This document shows, piece by piece, positions 16,416-25,264 of a stretch of DNA of 64,000 nt. The notes beneath the pieces were generated by a model that saw only the letters and a list, made by a program, of their open reading frames with translations, made no database searches and had not been told where the DNA came from. The position numbers and the translations under genes were made by a program. The stretch is from Fictibacillus fluitans (GTDB taxonomy: Bacteria; Bacillota; Bacilli; Bacillales; Fictibacillaceae), in the NCBI RefSeq assembly GCF_030418125.1, contig NZ_JAUHTR010000008.1, positions 62,001 through 126,000 of the forward strand. The letters run 5' to 3'. Within the stretch, counting starts at the first letter, position 1. Every line of letters starts with the position of its first letter.

Positions 16416-17273
16416 TTATTTTACGGATGCATGAATCAGATCAGCATAGTCCCGGTCCGGTACAAGCCCTTCTTTTGCTGCACGGGTAAGGAGTGAAACA
16501 ACAGCTTCATAGCCTGCCTGTCCAAGTTCAGCGGTAAATTCATTAACATATAAATTGATATGCTGCTGGGCAACATCCAAAGAAAGCTCGCTTGCATGCT
16601 GCATCACATACTCTCTTGACGCTTCGGGAAACTCCCATGCATAGGCAACGGATGAACGTATCCAGCTTGTAATGGATTCAATGTCCATTGATTTCTTTGC
16701 AATAATGGCTCCGAGCGGTATTGGCAATCCTGTATCTTCTTCCCACCAGTTTCCCATATCCGCCAGCAGGTTAAGGCCGTAATTCTGATAGGTAAAACGC
16801 GCTTCATGAATAACAAGACCCGCATCGATCTCACCTGCTTTTACAGCTGGCATGATCTGATCGAATGGCATAACCACGATCTCCCCAATACCTCCAGGCA
16901 CATTTTGGGCCGCCCATAAACGGAACAGTAAATAGGCAGTGGACCGTTCACTTGGAACAGCTACCTTTTTCCCCGCAAGCATCTCCGGGCTTACCTGTCC
17001 TTCTTCCTTCACCAGAACAAGCGGTCCGCAGCCGCGGCCGAGCGCTCCTCCACAAGGAATGAGATCATAATGATCGAGCACCCATGGCAGGGCAGCATAG
17101 GAAATTTTTAAGATTTCCGGTCCCTCCTGGCGGGCGGCCAATCCATTGGTGATGTCGATATCGGCGTAGGTTACATCGAACTCCGGTGCTCCCGGCACAA
17201 GGCCGTGCACCAGCGCATGAAAGACAAATGTATCATTTGGACATGGTGAAAAAGCAATATTCATTTTACTCAA
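16416..17273 (-). CDS. mqnD: 1,4-dihydroxy-6-naphthoate synthase
   Basis: A 285-residue periplasmic-binding-protein-fold enzyme that converts cyclic dehypoxanthinyl futalosine to 1,4-dihydroxy-6-naphthoate in the futalosine route to menaquinone. Family features: IAFSPCPNDTFVFHALVHG at the N-terminus, LKISYAALPWVL near residue 55, ALGRGCGPLVLV near 80, VPSERSTAYLLFRLW near 107, and DAGLVIHEARFTYQ near 150. Start is TTG at 17273: GGAGG at 17287-17283 is 9 bases upstream and lies inside the end of mqnB, while the next ATG (17264) would be 18 bases away. Overlap of the RBS with mqnB implies translational coupling. Confidence 0.93.
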   Translation of the reverse strand: MSKMNIAFSPCPNDTFVFHALVHGLVPGAPEFDVTYADIDITNGLAARQEGPEILKISYAALPWVLDHYDLIPCGGALGRGCGPLVLVKEEGQVSPEMLAGKKVAVPSERSTAYLLFRLWAAQNVPGGIGEIVVMPFDQIMPAVKAGEIDAGLVIHEARFTYQNYGLNLLADMGNWWEEDTGLPIPLGAIIAKKSMDIESITSWIRSSVAYAWEFPEASREYVMQHASELSLDVAQQHINLYVNEFTAELGQAGYEAVVSLLTRAAKEGLVPDRDYADLIHASVK

Positions 17274-17274
17274 T

Positions 17275-17928
17275 TTAAAGTACCTCCATCATAACTTTAC
17301 TAGCAGACGATAATGCCTCAAGGGCTTCTTTCAGTTTCCAGGCCCCGCGGTCACGGGGGCCCACAGCATTGGAGATCGCCCGGATTTCCATTACTGGCAA
17401 ATTGTATTCTCTGGCTGCCAGGGCAACACCATAGCCTTCCATCGCTTCTGCAGCTGCAAGTGGTTCAAGCTCCGCCAGCCGGTCAGCCGTCTCTTGCGTG
17501 CCCGTTACCGTAGAAAGCGTAAGGATGGGACCAGTATGTACAGGCAATTTGGCATCAGCAAGAGCGGAAGAAAGTGCGAGCACCAGGCTGCTCTCTGCCG
17601 GAATTCGTGTGGAAGAGCCAAATCCCAGTTCATCCAGACTAAGAAAACCTTCAGGGGATTCTGCACCTAAATCGGCACAAACAATTTCCTCGGCAATGAC
17701 AAGGGAACCCACCTCTGCGCGATCCGGAAATCCACCCGCAATTCCCGCATTGATTACCAAATCATACGTGTTGGCGTGCAATGCCTTCATGGTATTGATG
17801 GCTGCTGAAACCGGTCCTACTCCTGCCAGGACCACGTCTACCCTGTTGTCCTGACAGCCTCTTTCTATGGCTTCTTTTTCCTGTTGTACAGAAGTCATCA
17901 CAAGAATACGTCCATTTAATTTATTCAT
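17275..17928 (-). CDS. mqnB: Futalosine hydrolase
   Basis: A 217-residue nucleosidase of the PNP/UDP phosphorylase superfamily that removes the base from futalosine. Seen: ILVMTSVQQEKEAI at the start, VVLAGVGPVSAAINTMKAL near residue 35, LVINAGIAGGFPDRAEVGSLVIA near 60, and EAMEGYGVALAAREYNLPVMEIRAISN near 160-185 (substrate-binding Glu and the conserved RAISN). Start ATG 17928 with AGGAGG 7 bases upstream; the open frame reaches 17976 without an RBS. Directly coupled to mqnD. Presence of both genes means menaquinone comes from the futalosine pathway rather than MenF-MenD, as in Bacillus halodurans-type relatives. Confidence 0.92.
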   Translation of the reverse strand: MNKLNGRILVMTSVQQEKEAIERGCQDNRVDVVLAGVGPVSAAINTMKALHANTYDLVINAGIAGGFPDRAEVGSLVIAEEIVCADLGAESPEGFLSLDELGFGSSTRIPAESSLVLALSSALADAKLPVHTGPILTLSTVTGTQETADRLAELEPLAAAEAMEGYGVALAAREYNLPVMEIRAISNAVGPRDRGAWKLKEALEALSSASKVMMEVL

Positions 17929-18091
17929 GTTTTCGCCTCCTGTCTTTATAATGCTTTTCCCATTCAAAGGTAGCACTTAATCGTGTTTTCTTTCCACTTT
18001 GATGCTTTTTGGAGCTTGTCCTTCTGCATAAATTATACCGTTTAGAAGAGGATAATGACGTATAGAAAATGATGGATACGGAGGTATTGTC

Positions 18092-18958
18092 ATGGATCAT
18101 GTGGAAGGAAGCGCTTCGACGAACAAATACATACCTGTAAGTTCGGTCACATCAGGTGAAGGAAAAGAAGTGGCGCCCGGCCTTTATTGTTACACCAGCC
18201 AAATCGTCAATTTGTGTTTTGTTGAAGACCAGAAAAGTAAAAACAGCTGGGTGCTGGTGGATGCCGGCATGCCCGATTGCGCAGAAAAAATTATTGCAGA
18301 AGCGGAAAATCGGTTCGGCAAAGGCACGCAGCCAAAGGCGATCATCCTCACGCATGCCCACTTTGATCATATAGGTGGAATCATCGGTCTTTTAAATCAA
18401 TGGAAGGTGCCGGTTTATGTACATTCGCTTGAGCTTCCATATGTAACTGGCAAAAAGGATTACCCCAAACCCGATCCCTCCGTGGAAGGCGGCATGGTGG
18501 CAAGAATGTCTTTCTTATTTCCTAATGAAGCGATCAACCTTGATAAACATGTTCATCCCTTGCCTGAGGACGGGACCATTCCCGAACTGCCGGAGTGGCG
18601 CTGGCTGCACACGCCGGGTCACACGGAGGGCCATATTTCCCTTTTCCGTGAAACCGACCGGGCATTGATTGCCGGAGATGCCTTTATTACCGTCAAGCAA
18701 GAGGATCTTTACAGCGTAATCACCCAGCACCTGGAAATCAGCGGGCCCCCGCGCTATTTTACTCCGGACTGGACGGAAGCGTGGAAGTCTGTAAAAAAAC
18801 TTCAGTCCCTGAATCCACGTACTGCCGTTACAGGACATGGCCGTCCGGTGTCCGGTGAATGGCTGGAAGAAAACCTGGCCAAACTTGCAAGAGAATTTGA
18901 CCAGATTGCGATTCCTGACTATGGAAAGTATGTGGATAACAACCATCTTGAGCAGTAG
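18092..18958 (+). CDS. MBL-fold metallo-hydrolase
   Basis: A 288-residue metallo-beta-lactamase-fold hydrolase. The metal-binding set is complete: LTHAHFDHIGG near residue 90, HTPGHTEGHISLF near 172 (His), ALIAGDAF near 189 (Asp) and AVTGHGRPV near 247 (His). RBS GGAGG 7 bases before ATG 18092. The fold covers lactonases, glyoxalase II-like thioesterases and others; the substrate cannot be chosen. The gene is divergent from mqnB and ends at a strong terminator shared with the convergent MFS gene. Confidence 0.9.
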   Translation: MDHVEGSASTNKYIPVSSVTSGEGKEVAPGLYCYTSQIVNLCFVEDQKSKNSWVLVDAGMPDCAEKIIAEAENRFGKGTQPKAIILTHAHFDHIGGIIGLLNQWKVPVYVHSLELPYVTGKKDYPKPDPSVEGGMVARMSFLFPNEAINLDKHVHPLPEDGTIPELPEWRWLHTPGHTEGHISLFRETDRALIAGDAFITVKQEDLYSVITQHLEISGPPRYFTPDWTEAWKSVKKLQSLNPRTAVTGHGRPVSGEWLEENLAKLAREFDQIAIPDYGKYVDNNHLEQ

Positions 18959-18962
18959 AGAG

Positions 18963-18999
18963 AAAAACAGGCTGATCCACCTCAGCCTGTTTTCCTTTT
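18963..18999. terminator. Terminator between MBL and MFS genes
   Basis: ACAGGCTGA (18967-18975) pairs with TCAGCCTGT (18982-18990), followed by TTTTCCTTTTT. It overlaps the last codons of the convergent MFS gene and terminates the MBL transcript. Confidence 0.85.
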
Positions 19000-20196
19000 T
19001 GCCGCCTCTTTCCCTTCCATTATCGAAGAAGCGAGACAATAGAAGCCGGGAATTAGAATAATGATTCCCGCTACTGCAAAGCTTTGGCGTACAGAAAGAT
19101 GCAAAAATGCTGATGAAGCAAACAAAATACCAAGCGGCATGGCTGTGCGCATGATCAGCAACCGTACGGCACTCAGCTGGGCAAGGCGGTCGCGCTTTGC
19201 CTTCTGCTGAAACAGAGCCGAGCTCTGGGCATTAAAAAGGGGGAAAACCATTCCACCGAAGAGTTCGCATCCCCAGGCAAGCCATACTTGATCCACAAAA
19301 AACAGAAGCAAAAACGAAAGCCCTCCCCCTGCCAGTCCTGAATACATGACAACCGGATTCTTATGCATACGGGACAGAAGAAGACTGCCGATTGCATAGC
19401 CAATGGGGAAAGCCCCGGCAAATACCGCATACTCCCATCGTTCTCCATTCAGTTCTCCCCGGATAAAAGGCACGCTCAGCACAAGCGAAGCACCCACCGC
19501 AAATTGAACGCATGCTGAAAGCAAGGTAAGCTTCAATAAAAGGGGCTGATGGAAAAAATAATAATAACCACTCTTCATCTCTGACCACCAAAATTTCTTT
19601 GTCCAGACATCTGTCCTTGCTGCAGATTGTGTTTGGATGATATTCAGAGCAACAAAGCTGAGAAAAAACAACGCGGAGGAAAGCGCATAAAGCGCTGGAA
19701 GCGGGAAGACCATCAATAACAAAGAAACAGTTCCAGGCGCCAAGAAGCTCATCATCCTCATTGTTCCATCCAGCAGGCCGTTGGCTTCAGTAAGCTCGTA
19801 CCCTTTACACACCTCCGGCAAAATGGAAAACGACAGACTGGCATATACCGGCTGCAGTAAACCAAGGCAGCACTGAAGAATTACCAGCCCGGCAATCATG
19901 CCGGTATGTGAGTGAAAAAGCCATCCCGCCAAAGGAAGCAGATAGCCTCCCATCCGGACCAACTGAATGTATTTCAATGCCCTTCCCTTATTGACCTGAT
20001 TCAAAAAAGGAGCACTGATTCCCTGTAACACAAGAGAAGGAATAAAGTACACGAGCCACAATACTCCCATCCATTCTTTTGACCCTGTTAATTCGAACAG
20101 CAGAAGACCATTAATGATTCCGCCTGCTGCCCCTCCAAATTCAGAAATCATTTCCCCTGTCCACAGCGCGTTAAAAGAGCGGGAATACCGTTTCAC
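18982..20196 (-). CDS. MFS transporter
   Basis: A 404-residue MFS protein (about 12 helices) beginning FNALWTGEMISEFGGAAGGI, the pattern of the MFS_3/enterobactin-exporter-like group of Gram-positive exporters. A helix 2-3 loop LNQVNKGRALKYIQLVRMGG stands in for motif A. Its start overlaps the stop of the upstream ArsR-like regulator by 4 bases (ATGA), so regulator and transporter form a coupled operon; a substrate-responsive efflux unit is the natural inference. Cargo unknown. Confidence 0.85.
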   Translation of the reverse strand: MKRYSRSFNALWTGEMISEFGGAAGGIINGLLLFELTGSKEWMGVLWLVYFIPSLVLQGISAPFLNQVNKGRALKYIQLVRMGGYLLPLAGWLFHSHTGMIAGLVILQCCLGLLQPVYASLSFSILPEVCKGYELTEANGLLDGTMRMMSFLAPGTVSLLLMVFPLPALYALSSALFFLSFVALNIIQTQSAARTDVWTKKFWWSEMKSGYYYFFHQPLLLKLTLLSACVQFAVGASLVLSVPFIRGELNGERWEYAVFAGAFPIGYAIGSLLLSRMHKNPVVMYSGLAGGGLSFLLLFFVDQVWLAWGCELFGGMVFPLFNAQSSALFQQKAKRDRLAQLSAVRLLIMRTAMPLGILFASSAFLHLSVRQSFAVAGIIILIPGFYCLASSIMEGKEAAKRKTG

Positions 20197-21236
20197 CCCT
20201 TCAAGCCCAAATATTCATCCAGTTTGCCAGAAAATCTGCGGAGAGTTTCAGTATTGGCACGGTAAACCCCTTTATCAGCAGAAACAAGCCCTGCCGACTT
20301 CAGGATAGAGAGCTGATGATGGAGCGTAGTTTTGGACATATGAAACTTGCCGCTCAATTCCTGGAGAGATGACTGGCCTTGCACAAGGGTGTGCAGCAGC
20401 TGTAATCGGAGCTCGTCCCCCAATGCTTTATGTCCCCTGATGAGTGAAGAAGAAGGCTGGCCCCGTTCATTTAAGTATTCTTCTTTCACTGGATAGAATA
20501 ATAGCTTTGTATCCACAGTGCGCAGGGAAAGAACCCAAGGCCGGTACGAAACATGAGGCACCAGCTTCACATTCCAGACGGATGGCTCAGGCACATACTC
20601 TGCTCCTCCTGTTATCCGTTTGATTTCTTCCATCGCATGAGACTGGTTCAATCCCTGATTTTCTTTCTCTTCATACATGAGGGCCTGTACCCACTTTTCC
20701 CAAACCGGCTGGCTGCGTATAAAATTATGCCACTCCTTCGTCACTGCCTTCATTAGGGAAAGAATATCTTCAAGCGCCCGCTCTCCCAAAAGCCTGACAT
20801 AGCCCTCCAGATAGTCGTGGCCTTTAAAGAATTCCGCATACCGGGCAAAGCGTGTTTTATCAGTATGGTTTATCACCGTGTCTTTACGATCCGCCTCTGA
20901 TTTTTGACCATAATAAGGAAGCAAAACTTCATACAGAGACTGATGAGATTCTTGATCCAATCCATTCAAAAAGTCCTGAACGGTTGCTGCTCCCCAATGA
21001 TTCTGCAGCAGCAGCAAACCATACCACAAATTGGTTTCCTGTATTTCATGTAATGCTTCAAGAAGTTCAGGACTCATGGTGTTTCTCCACGTTTTCCATT
21101 GTTCATCAAGTTCAAAGGTATGTCTGAGCTGTGCGTATGTATATCCTGAGATGCCAAGCAGGATTTCCCAAACCTCTGATGATTCTACCGTTACATTCAC
21201 GGTTTCTTCCGGCTGAGAAGCTAAAAAGTAGTTCAT
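20193..21236 (-). CDS. ArsR-like winged-helix transcriptional regulator with large N-terminal domain
   Basis: A 347-residue protein whose C-terminal 80 residues form an ArsR-type winged helix (GHKALGDELRLQLLHTLVQG, then SGKFHMSKTTLHHQLSILKS near 300). The N-terminal 260 residues are mostly helical with no family I can name; DUF5937-like bacillary ArsR proteins have similar architecture. No CxC metal site is seen in the HTH, so it is probably not a metal sensor. It is the first gene of a two-gene operon with an MFS exporter (ATGA overlap) and most likely controls it. Confidence 0.82.
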   Translation of the reverse strand: MNYFLASQPEETVNVTVESSEVWEILLGISGYTYAQLRHTFELDEQWKTWRNTMSPELLEALHEIQETNLWYGLLLLQNHWGAATVQDFLNGLDQESHQSLYEVLLPYYGQKSEADRKDTVINHTDKTRFARYAEFFKGHDYLEGYVRLLGERALEDILSLMKAVTKEWHNFIRSQPVWEKWVQALMYEEKENQGLNQSHAMEEIKRITGGAEYVPEPSVWNVKLVPHVSYRPWVLSLRTVDTKLLFYPVKEEYLNERGQPSSSLIRGHKALGDELRLQLLHTLVQGQSSLQELSGKFHMSKTTLHHQLSILKSAGLVSADKGVYRANTETLRRFSGKLDEYLGLKG

Positions 21237-21315
21237 TTCACCATCTCCTCTCGTTTAAGTATTATTCTAAACATACAGAATAATAAATTCAATATATTTC
21301 GAATTTATTATTGAA

Positions 21316-21349
21316 ATAAAAGCACAAACACCGGAATGGCGTTTGTGCC
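21316..21349 (-). terminator. Terminator after phoD
   Basis: On the minus strand GCACAAAC (21348-21341) pairs with GTTTGTGC (21329-21322) with a GCC/GGT extension, followed by TTTTATTTC. Confidence 0.8.
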
Positions 21350-21359
21350 AATCGAACGA

Positions 21360-23108
21360 TTATTGTTCGACTTTTTCTCTTTTTTGCTGAATTTGTTTTT
21401 TGTGCGCATGCGTATGGGCGGTAAAACGGTCTTCCTCCACCTGATCGGACTTCTTCATACCATGGGCAACCATCGCGGAAGCTACCTTTTTCAAGCCCAT
21501 TTGGTCTTTCTGATAAACGAAGGAAGCTCTCGTAGAAACGGCAGCGCCAGGCTCTGTTACATAAGGAACCACCCGGTAATCCGCCTGCCATTCTGCAGGA
21601 GTGACACGGCAGCGGACATATCCTCTGTAATCGTTGAAAAATTTAATGTGCGGATTTTGCGATAAAATTTGATCGGTATCCTTCCGCTTGTCTGCTCCGT
21701 TGCCTCCTGATGTAATGGAGGTTCCCACAAACTCAACACCAAAGACCTTTGATTTTGGATCGTCAAAATTGGTTAACAGGTTGTTTGCCCAGCTGGCATG
21801 AACGTCCCCTGTCAATACGATCAGATTGTTCAGGTTCTTAGCTTTCACGAAATCGAGAACCCGCTGGCGCTGGGCAGGATATCCATCCCAGGAATCCATG
21901 CTGTACACGGGTGCTGCTTTCGTTCCAAAGTTCCACTGTGCAAAGAAGATTTGCTGAGCCATGACATTCCAGTGAGCTTGGGAGGCACTAAGATTGTTAA
22001 AGAGCCACTGCTCCTGTTTTTGCCCCATCAATGTCCGGCTTGGATCAAGTGATTCCTGCGAAGGCGGTTTGTTTCCATCTCCGTTTGCCTGGTCCGACCG
22101 GTACTGGCGCGTATCCAGGACATTGAAAGAAGCAAGATTTCCATAATTAAAATGGCGGTACAGCTGCATGTCAGGCCCATCAGGCAATGATGACCTTCTA
22201 AGCGGCATATGCTCGTAATACGCCTGGTAAGCGGCTGCCCGGCGAATGATGAAAGCTTCGACGGATTGTCCTTTTTCCGGAATTTTATCAGCGTAATTGT
22301 TTTCTACTTCGTGGTCATCCCATGTCACGACCCAAGGAAATGCGGCATGTGCGGCTTTCAGGTTCGCATCCGAGCGATATTGGGCGTGGCGGTTACGGTA
22401 GTCGTTCAGTGACATGATTTCAGCACTGCTGTGCGTTCTTACGTTTCCAGTTGCTGCTACATATTCATTTGGACCATATTCGTAAATATAGTCGCCAAGA
22501 TGGAATACCAGGTCAAGATCCTCTTCTGCCATATGTTTATAGGCAGTATAGAATCCGTGCTCATATTGCTGGCAGGAAGCGAAAGCAAACTTGAGCTCTT
22601 TGACAGATGCTCCCGGAGCTGGAAGGGTTTTGGTGCGGCCCACAGGGCTTAGCTCATATCCGCTTTTAAACCGGTAATAATAGATTTGGTTCGGCTTCAG
22701 TCCGCTGACTTCCACATGAACGGAATGCCCCAGGTCTGGTCTTGCCAGTTCCGTTCCTTTCTGTACGATATTCCGGAAGCGCTCATCTTTTGCGATCTCC
22801 CATCGCACCGGCACTGCCTGGCGTTTCATTCCACCGCCATTCAATGGATCGGGCGCCAGACGTGTCCAGAGCACTACTCCATTGGAAAGCGGATCGCCGG
22901 ATGCTACACCGAGTGTAAAGGGATAGCTCTCAAATTTCGGAGCGGCATTTACCTCAAATCCGCCGATCGACTGTGCAAGGACTGCCCCAAGGGACAGCCC
23001 GGCAATTTTTCCGGTTCCTCTAAGAAAGCTGCGGCGATCGAATTTTTTGTTTTCATGTTCCTCTGTCAATTTCTTGATCAAGTCCTCCATGTGTCTTTCG
23101 TCTGCCAT
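21360..23108 (-). CDS. phoD: Alkaline phosphatase D, Tat-exported phosphodiesterase/phosphatase
   Basis: A 582-residue secreted metallophosphoesterase that releases phosphate from teichoic acids and phosphodiesters. A twin-arginine signal lies at residues 25-55 (DRRSFLRGTGK, hydrophobic core, ending near VNA). PhoD motifs: GVASGDPLSNGVVLWTRLAP near 68, FAFASCQQYEHGFYTAYKHM near 175, LVFHLGDYIYEYG near 200, TWDDHEVENNYAD near 265 and VLTGDVHASWANN near 435. A Pho-type promoter precedes it (23151-23202) and tatC-tatA lie just upstream, as in B. subtilis where PhoD is the TatAd-TatCd substrate. RBS AGAGAGGGG, 7 bases before ATG. Confidence 0.95.
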   Translation of the reverse strand: MADERHMEDLIKKLTEEHENKKFDRRSFLRGTGKIAGLSLGAVLAQSIGGFEVNAAPKFESYPFTLGVASGDPLSNGVVLWTRLAPDPLNGGGMKRQAVPVRWEIAKDERFRNIVQKGTELARPDLGHSVHVEVSGLKPNQIYYYRFKSGYELSPVGRTKTLPAPGASVKELKFAFASCQQYEHGFYTAYKHMAEEDLDLVFHLGDYIYEYGPNEYVAATGNVRTHSSAEIMSLNDYRNRHAQYRSDANLKAAHAAFPWVVTWDDHEVENNYADKIPEKGQSVEAFIIRRAAAYQAYYEHMPLRRSSLPDGPDMQLYRHFNYGNLASFNVLDTRQYRSDQANGDGNKPPSQESLDPSRTLMGQKQEQWLFNNLSASQAHWNVMAQQIFFAQWNFGTKAAPVYSMDSWDGYPAQRQRVLDFVKAKNLNNLIVLTGDVHASWANNLLTNFDDPKSKVFGVEFVGTSITSGGNGADKRKDTDQILSQNPHIKFFNDYRGYVRCRVTPAEWQADYRVVPYVTEPGAAVSTRASFVYQKDQMGLKKVASAMVAHGMKKSDQVEEDRFTAHTHAHKKQIQQKREKVEQ

Positions 23109-23150
23109 AACAATTCCCCTCTCTTAATGAAAAAGTAGCGTACGAAAGTC

Positions 23151-23202
23151 AGTATAAAGCTTGTTTGTGAATGTGCTGTTAAGATATGTAAACCTCCATG
23201 AA
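23151..23202 (-). promoter_or_regulatory. PhoP-type promoter of phoD
   Basis: On the minus strand four direct repeats TTCATG, TTTACA, TTAACA, TTCACA (23202-23166) spaced 4, 4 and 5 bases match the PhoP box TT(A/C/T)ACA with 10-11 bp phasing. Nine bases later comes TATACT (23156-23151) as the -10, with no -35 box, as in PhoP-activated promoters. The 322-base gap 23109-23430 otherwise holds only the tatC terminator and A-rich sequence. Confidence 0.8.
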
Positions 23203-23371
23203 ACGACAGAAAGCCAAAAAAGGACCTTATAATCAGGACTTTTTTCCTTCCCAGTCCCTATCCGCCTCTCTTACGGATTATTTTCGTAAAAAAAGGAGAA
23301 TGAGGATCAGCAGGCGCAGGACTTTAGCTTTACCTTTTTTAACATTTCCTTCAAAGTAATCAAACAAATGG

Positions 23372-23410
23372 AAAATAAAAATCACCAGACAGTCTAGGCA
23401 GCCTGGTGAT
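23372..23410 (-). terminator. Terminator after tatC
   Basis: On the minus strand ATCACCAG (23410-23403) pairs with CTGGTGAT (23388-23381), then TTTTTATTTT. It isolates tatA-tatC from phoD. Confidence 0.85.
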
Positions 23411-23430
23411 TCCTGGTCACAATTTGTCAT

Positions 23431-24177
23431 TTAAGAAGGTTTTTTTAATTCTATAACATTATCTTTCTGTTTCTTCTGTTTTTTCCTGTACACGATTTTG
23501 GAAAGCGTAATGCTGAATTCATAAAGAATCAAAAGCGGGATCGTGACGAGAAAGTCCGACATGAAATCAGGTGGTGTGATGAGAACCGCCACAATGACAA
23601 GAGCAAAGTAGGCGAGCTTCCTGGCCTTGGACAAAAGCTTCGGATTCACCAATCCGATCGATGTAAGAAACATAACAATGAGCGGTATTTCAAATAAAAA
23701 GCCAAACGGCAAGGTAAGGTTGATCATGAACTTGAAGTATTTCTCCGATGTGAAAAACGTCTGGAACTGGCCGTCAGACAGCTTCATTAAAAAATCCAGC
23801 ACCATCGGGTAAACCACAAAGTACCCGAAGGAGAGCCCGGCAAGAAATAAGAGAAAAAGGGCAGGGATGTATGAGAATGCGATTTTGGATTCATTCCTGG
23901 ACAACGCCGGGCTGACAAACCGCCATGTCTGATGGGCAGCCACCGGAATCGTCAATGCAATGGAAATGACCCCCGAGATCATAAAATAGACCCACAGGAT
24001 ATCACTCGGTCCTAAAACTGCCAGTTTGGTGTCGAGATCACGGATCAGCCAGTGATAGATGTCCTGAACATAAATAAAAGAAACGATGAAAAATACGGCA
24101 AACGTAAGCAGGGTAATAATCAGCCGTTTTCGCAATTCTCCCAAATGATCAACAAGAAGCATTTCTGCACTTTTCAT
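23431..24177 (-). CDS. tatC: Twin-arginine translocase subunit TatC
   Basis: A 248-residue six-helix membrane protein, the receptor for twin-arginine signals. Seen: VDHLGELRKRLIITLLTFA near residue 10 (the conserved HLxELRxR), SGVISIALTIPVAAHQTWRF near 70, PALSRNESKIA near 90, and LPFGFLFEIPLIVMFLTSIG near 155. It has a basic C-terminal tail (KKQKKQKD). It follows tatA with a 65-base gap and precedes phoD, its probable main substrate. Confidence 0.95.
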   Translation of the reverse strand: MKSAEMLLVDHLGELRKRLIITLLTFAVFFIVSFIYVQDIYHWLIRDLDTKLAVLGPSDILWVYFMISGVISIALTIPVAAHQTWRFVSPALSRNESKIAFSYIPALFLLFLAGLSFGYFVVYPMVLDFLMKLSDGQFQTFFTSEKYFKFMINLTLPFGFLFEIPLIVMFLTSIGLVNPKLLSKARKLAYFALVIVAVLITPPDFMSDFLVTIPLLILYEFSITLSKIVYRKKQKKQKDNVIELKKPS

Positions 24178-24242
24178 ACTTTCAATTTCACCTCTTCACA
24201 TAAGAGAAAGGAGATGACTGGTTTCCGCCATCCCCCTCTCTA

Positions 24243-24425
24243 TTATTTTTGCTCTGCTTTTTCTTCCTTATCATCACTGCTCATTAAGTCTTTAGCAGAG
24301 TTTTTAAACTCTCGCAGCGTGCTTCCGAATGCCCGTCCGATTTCTGGCAATTTAGCAGGCCCAAAAACGATTAACGCAATAACTAAAATAATAATTAATC
24401 CCGGGATACCGATATTTTGGAACAT
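24243..24425 (-). CDS. tatA: Twin-arginine translocase subunit TatA
   Basis: A 60-residue pore-forming Tat subunit: single helix (residues 5-21), the [20 protein letters not shown] hinge and amphipathic helix (22-41), and a short charged tail. RBS AGGAGGG 9 bases before ATG. Together with the adjacent tatC it forms a minimal TatAC translocase like TatAd-TatCd of B. subtilis. The 5' region (24426-24665) is unusually long; a TATAAT lies near 24640 on the minus strand, but I find no convincing Pho box there. Confidence 0.94.
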   Translation of the reverse strand: MFQNIGIPGLIIILVIALIVFGPAKLPEIGRAFGSTLREFKNSAKDLMSSDDKEEKAEQK

Positions 24426-24665
24426 AGAAAGCCCTCCTTGGATTTAAATCCTGTAGTGCCACAACAAGTCTTTAACTTGAGCTGAACGGTATGTACTGTA
24501 TGGTTTTAGGTTTTCAACTTAGCTCTGTGATAATGCCCCCCGCTAATCCTTCATTTCATCCCCCCAATTAATTATGTTTCTACTTCACCATAAACAATGA
24601 TTGTTGAGGCGGTATGAAGAAAAATTTAACAAATTATAAAATCTGGAAGAACAGGATTTACATAA

Positions 24666-24695
24666 CAAAAGTAACCGCCGGTTAACAGCGGTTAC
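24666..24695 (-). terminator. Terminator overlapping the end of the DinB gene
   Basis: GTAACCGC (24671-24678) pairs with GCGGTTAC (24688-24695); on the minus strand followed by TTTTGTT. The 5' arm overlaps the DinB stop codon region. Confidence 0.75.
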
Positions 24696-25150
24696 TCAAA
24701 AAGCGGTACAGATAAATTCCTTCCATTCATGCTGAGAGCGGTGTGAAGCTGGCCCCTGTGATGATAAACATGTGCGAGGATCTCAAGCATCCATTCATAA
24801 CGGGAATAAGACACGCCCCACCAGGAGGTTGTCACAGCTGACCAGTCTTCCTCCTGGTAGGAGCAAATGCTAGTCTTTAAAAACTCAAAGTGTGAAGTGA
24901 GCAGTTCTTTGATCTCTTCCCGTGATTGCGGATCATGCTCTGAATAAAAATCTTCCATCTCCTTCTGCCCCGCCTCATTCATGATCAAAATGTCTGCTTT
25001 ATAAATCATGCTTATATGAGTCAATAAATCTCTTACACTTCGTTTGTTTTTACCTAATGAAAGATTGAGATCACTTTCTTCCATGGCGTCCATAAGATCC
25101 ATAATGGAACGATTTGCAATCTCCAGCTGGTGGAGAATAGGTGCAATCAT
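24692..25150 (-). CDS. DinB-family protein
   Basis: A 152-residue four-helix-bundle DinB/YfiT-like protein. The metal-binding histidines are placed as in the family: LTHISMIYKADI near residue 45 and HVYHHRGQLHTALSM near 125-140. DinB-like proteins of bacilli are putative metal-dependent thiol transferases (bacillithiol-dependent) of mostly unknown substrate. It is a single gene, divergent from a LysR regulator. Three more DinB proteins occur in this window. Confidence 0.85.
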   Translation of the reverse strand: MIAPILHQLEIANRSIMDLMDAMEESDLNLSLGKNKRSVRDLLTHISMIYKADILIMNEAGQKEMEDFYSEHDPQSREEIKELLTSHFEFLKTSICSYQEEDWSAVTTSWWGVSYSRYEWMLEILAHVYHHRGQLHTALSMNGRNLSVPLFE

Positions 25151-25264
25151 ATTCGTGTTCCCCCCTTTTCAAACCCATTATAACGCAGCAGATCTATGCC
25201 GATGTCTGCCTTTTTAATAAAAAGGGTAACTTAATGGGAGGACAAGAATAAGGATGGTATTTGA

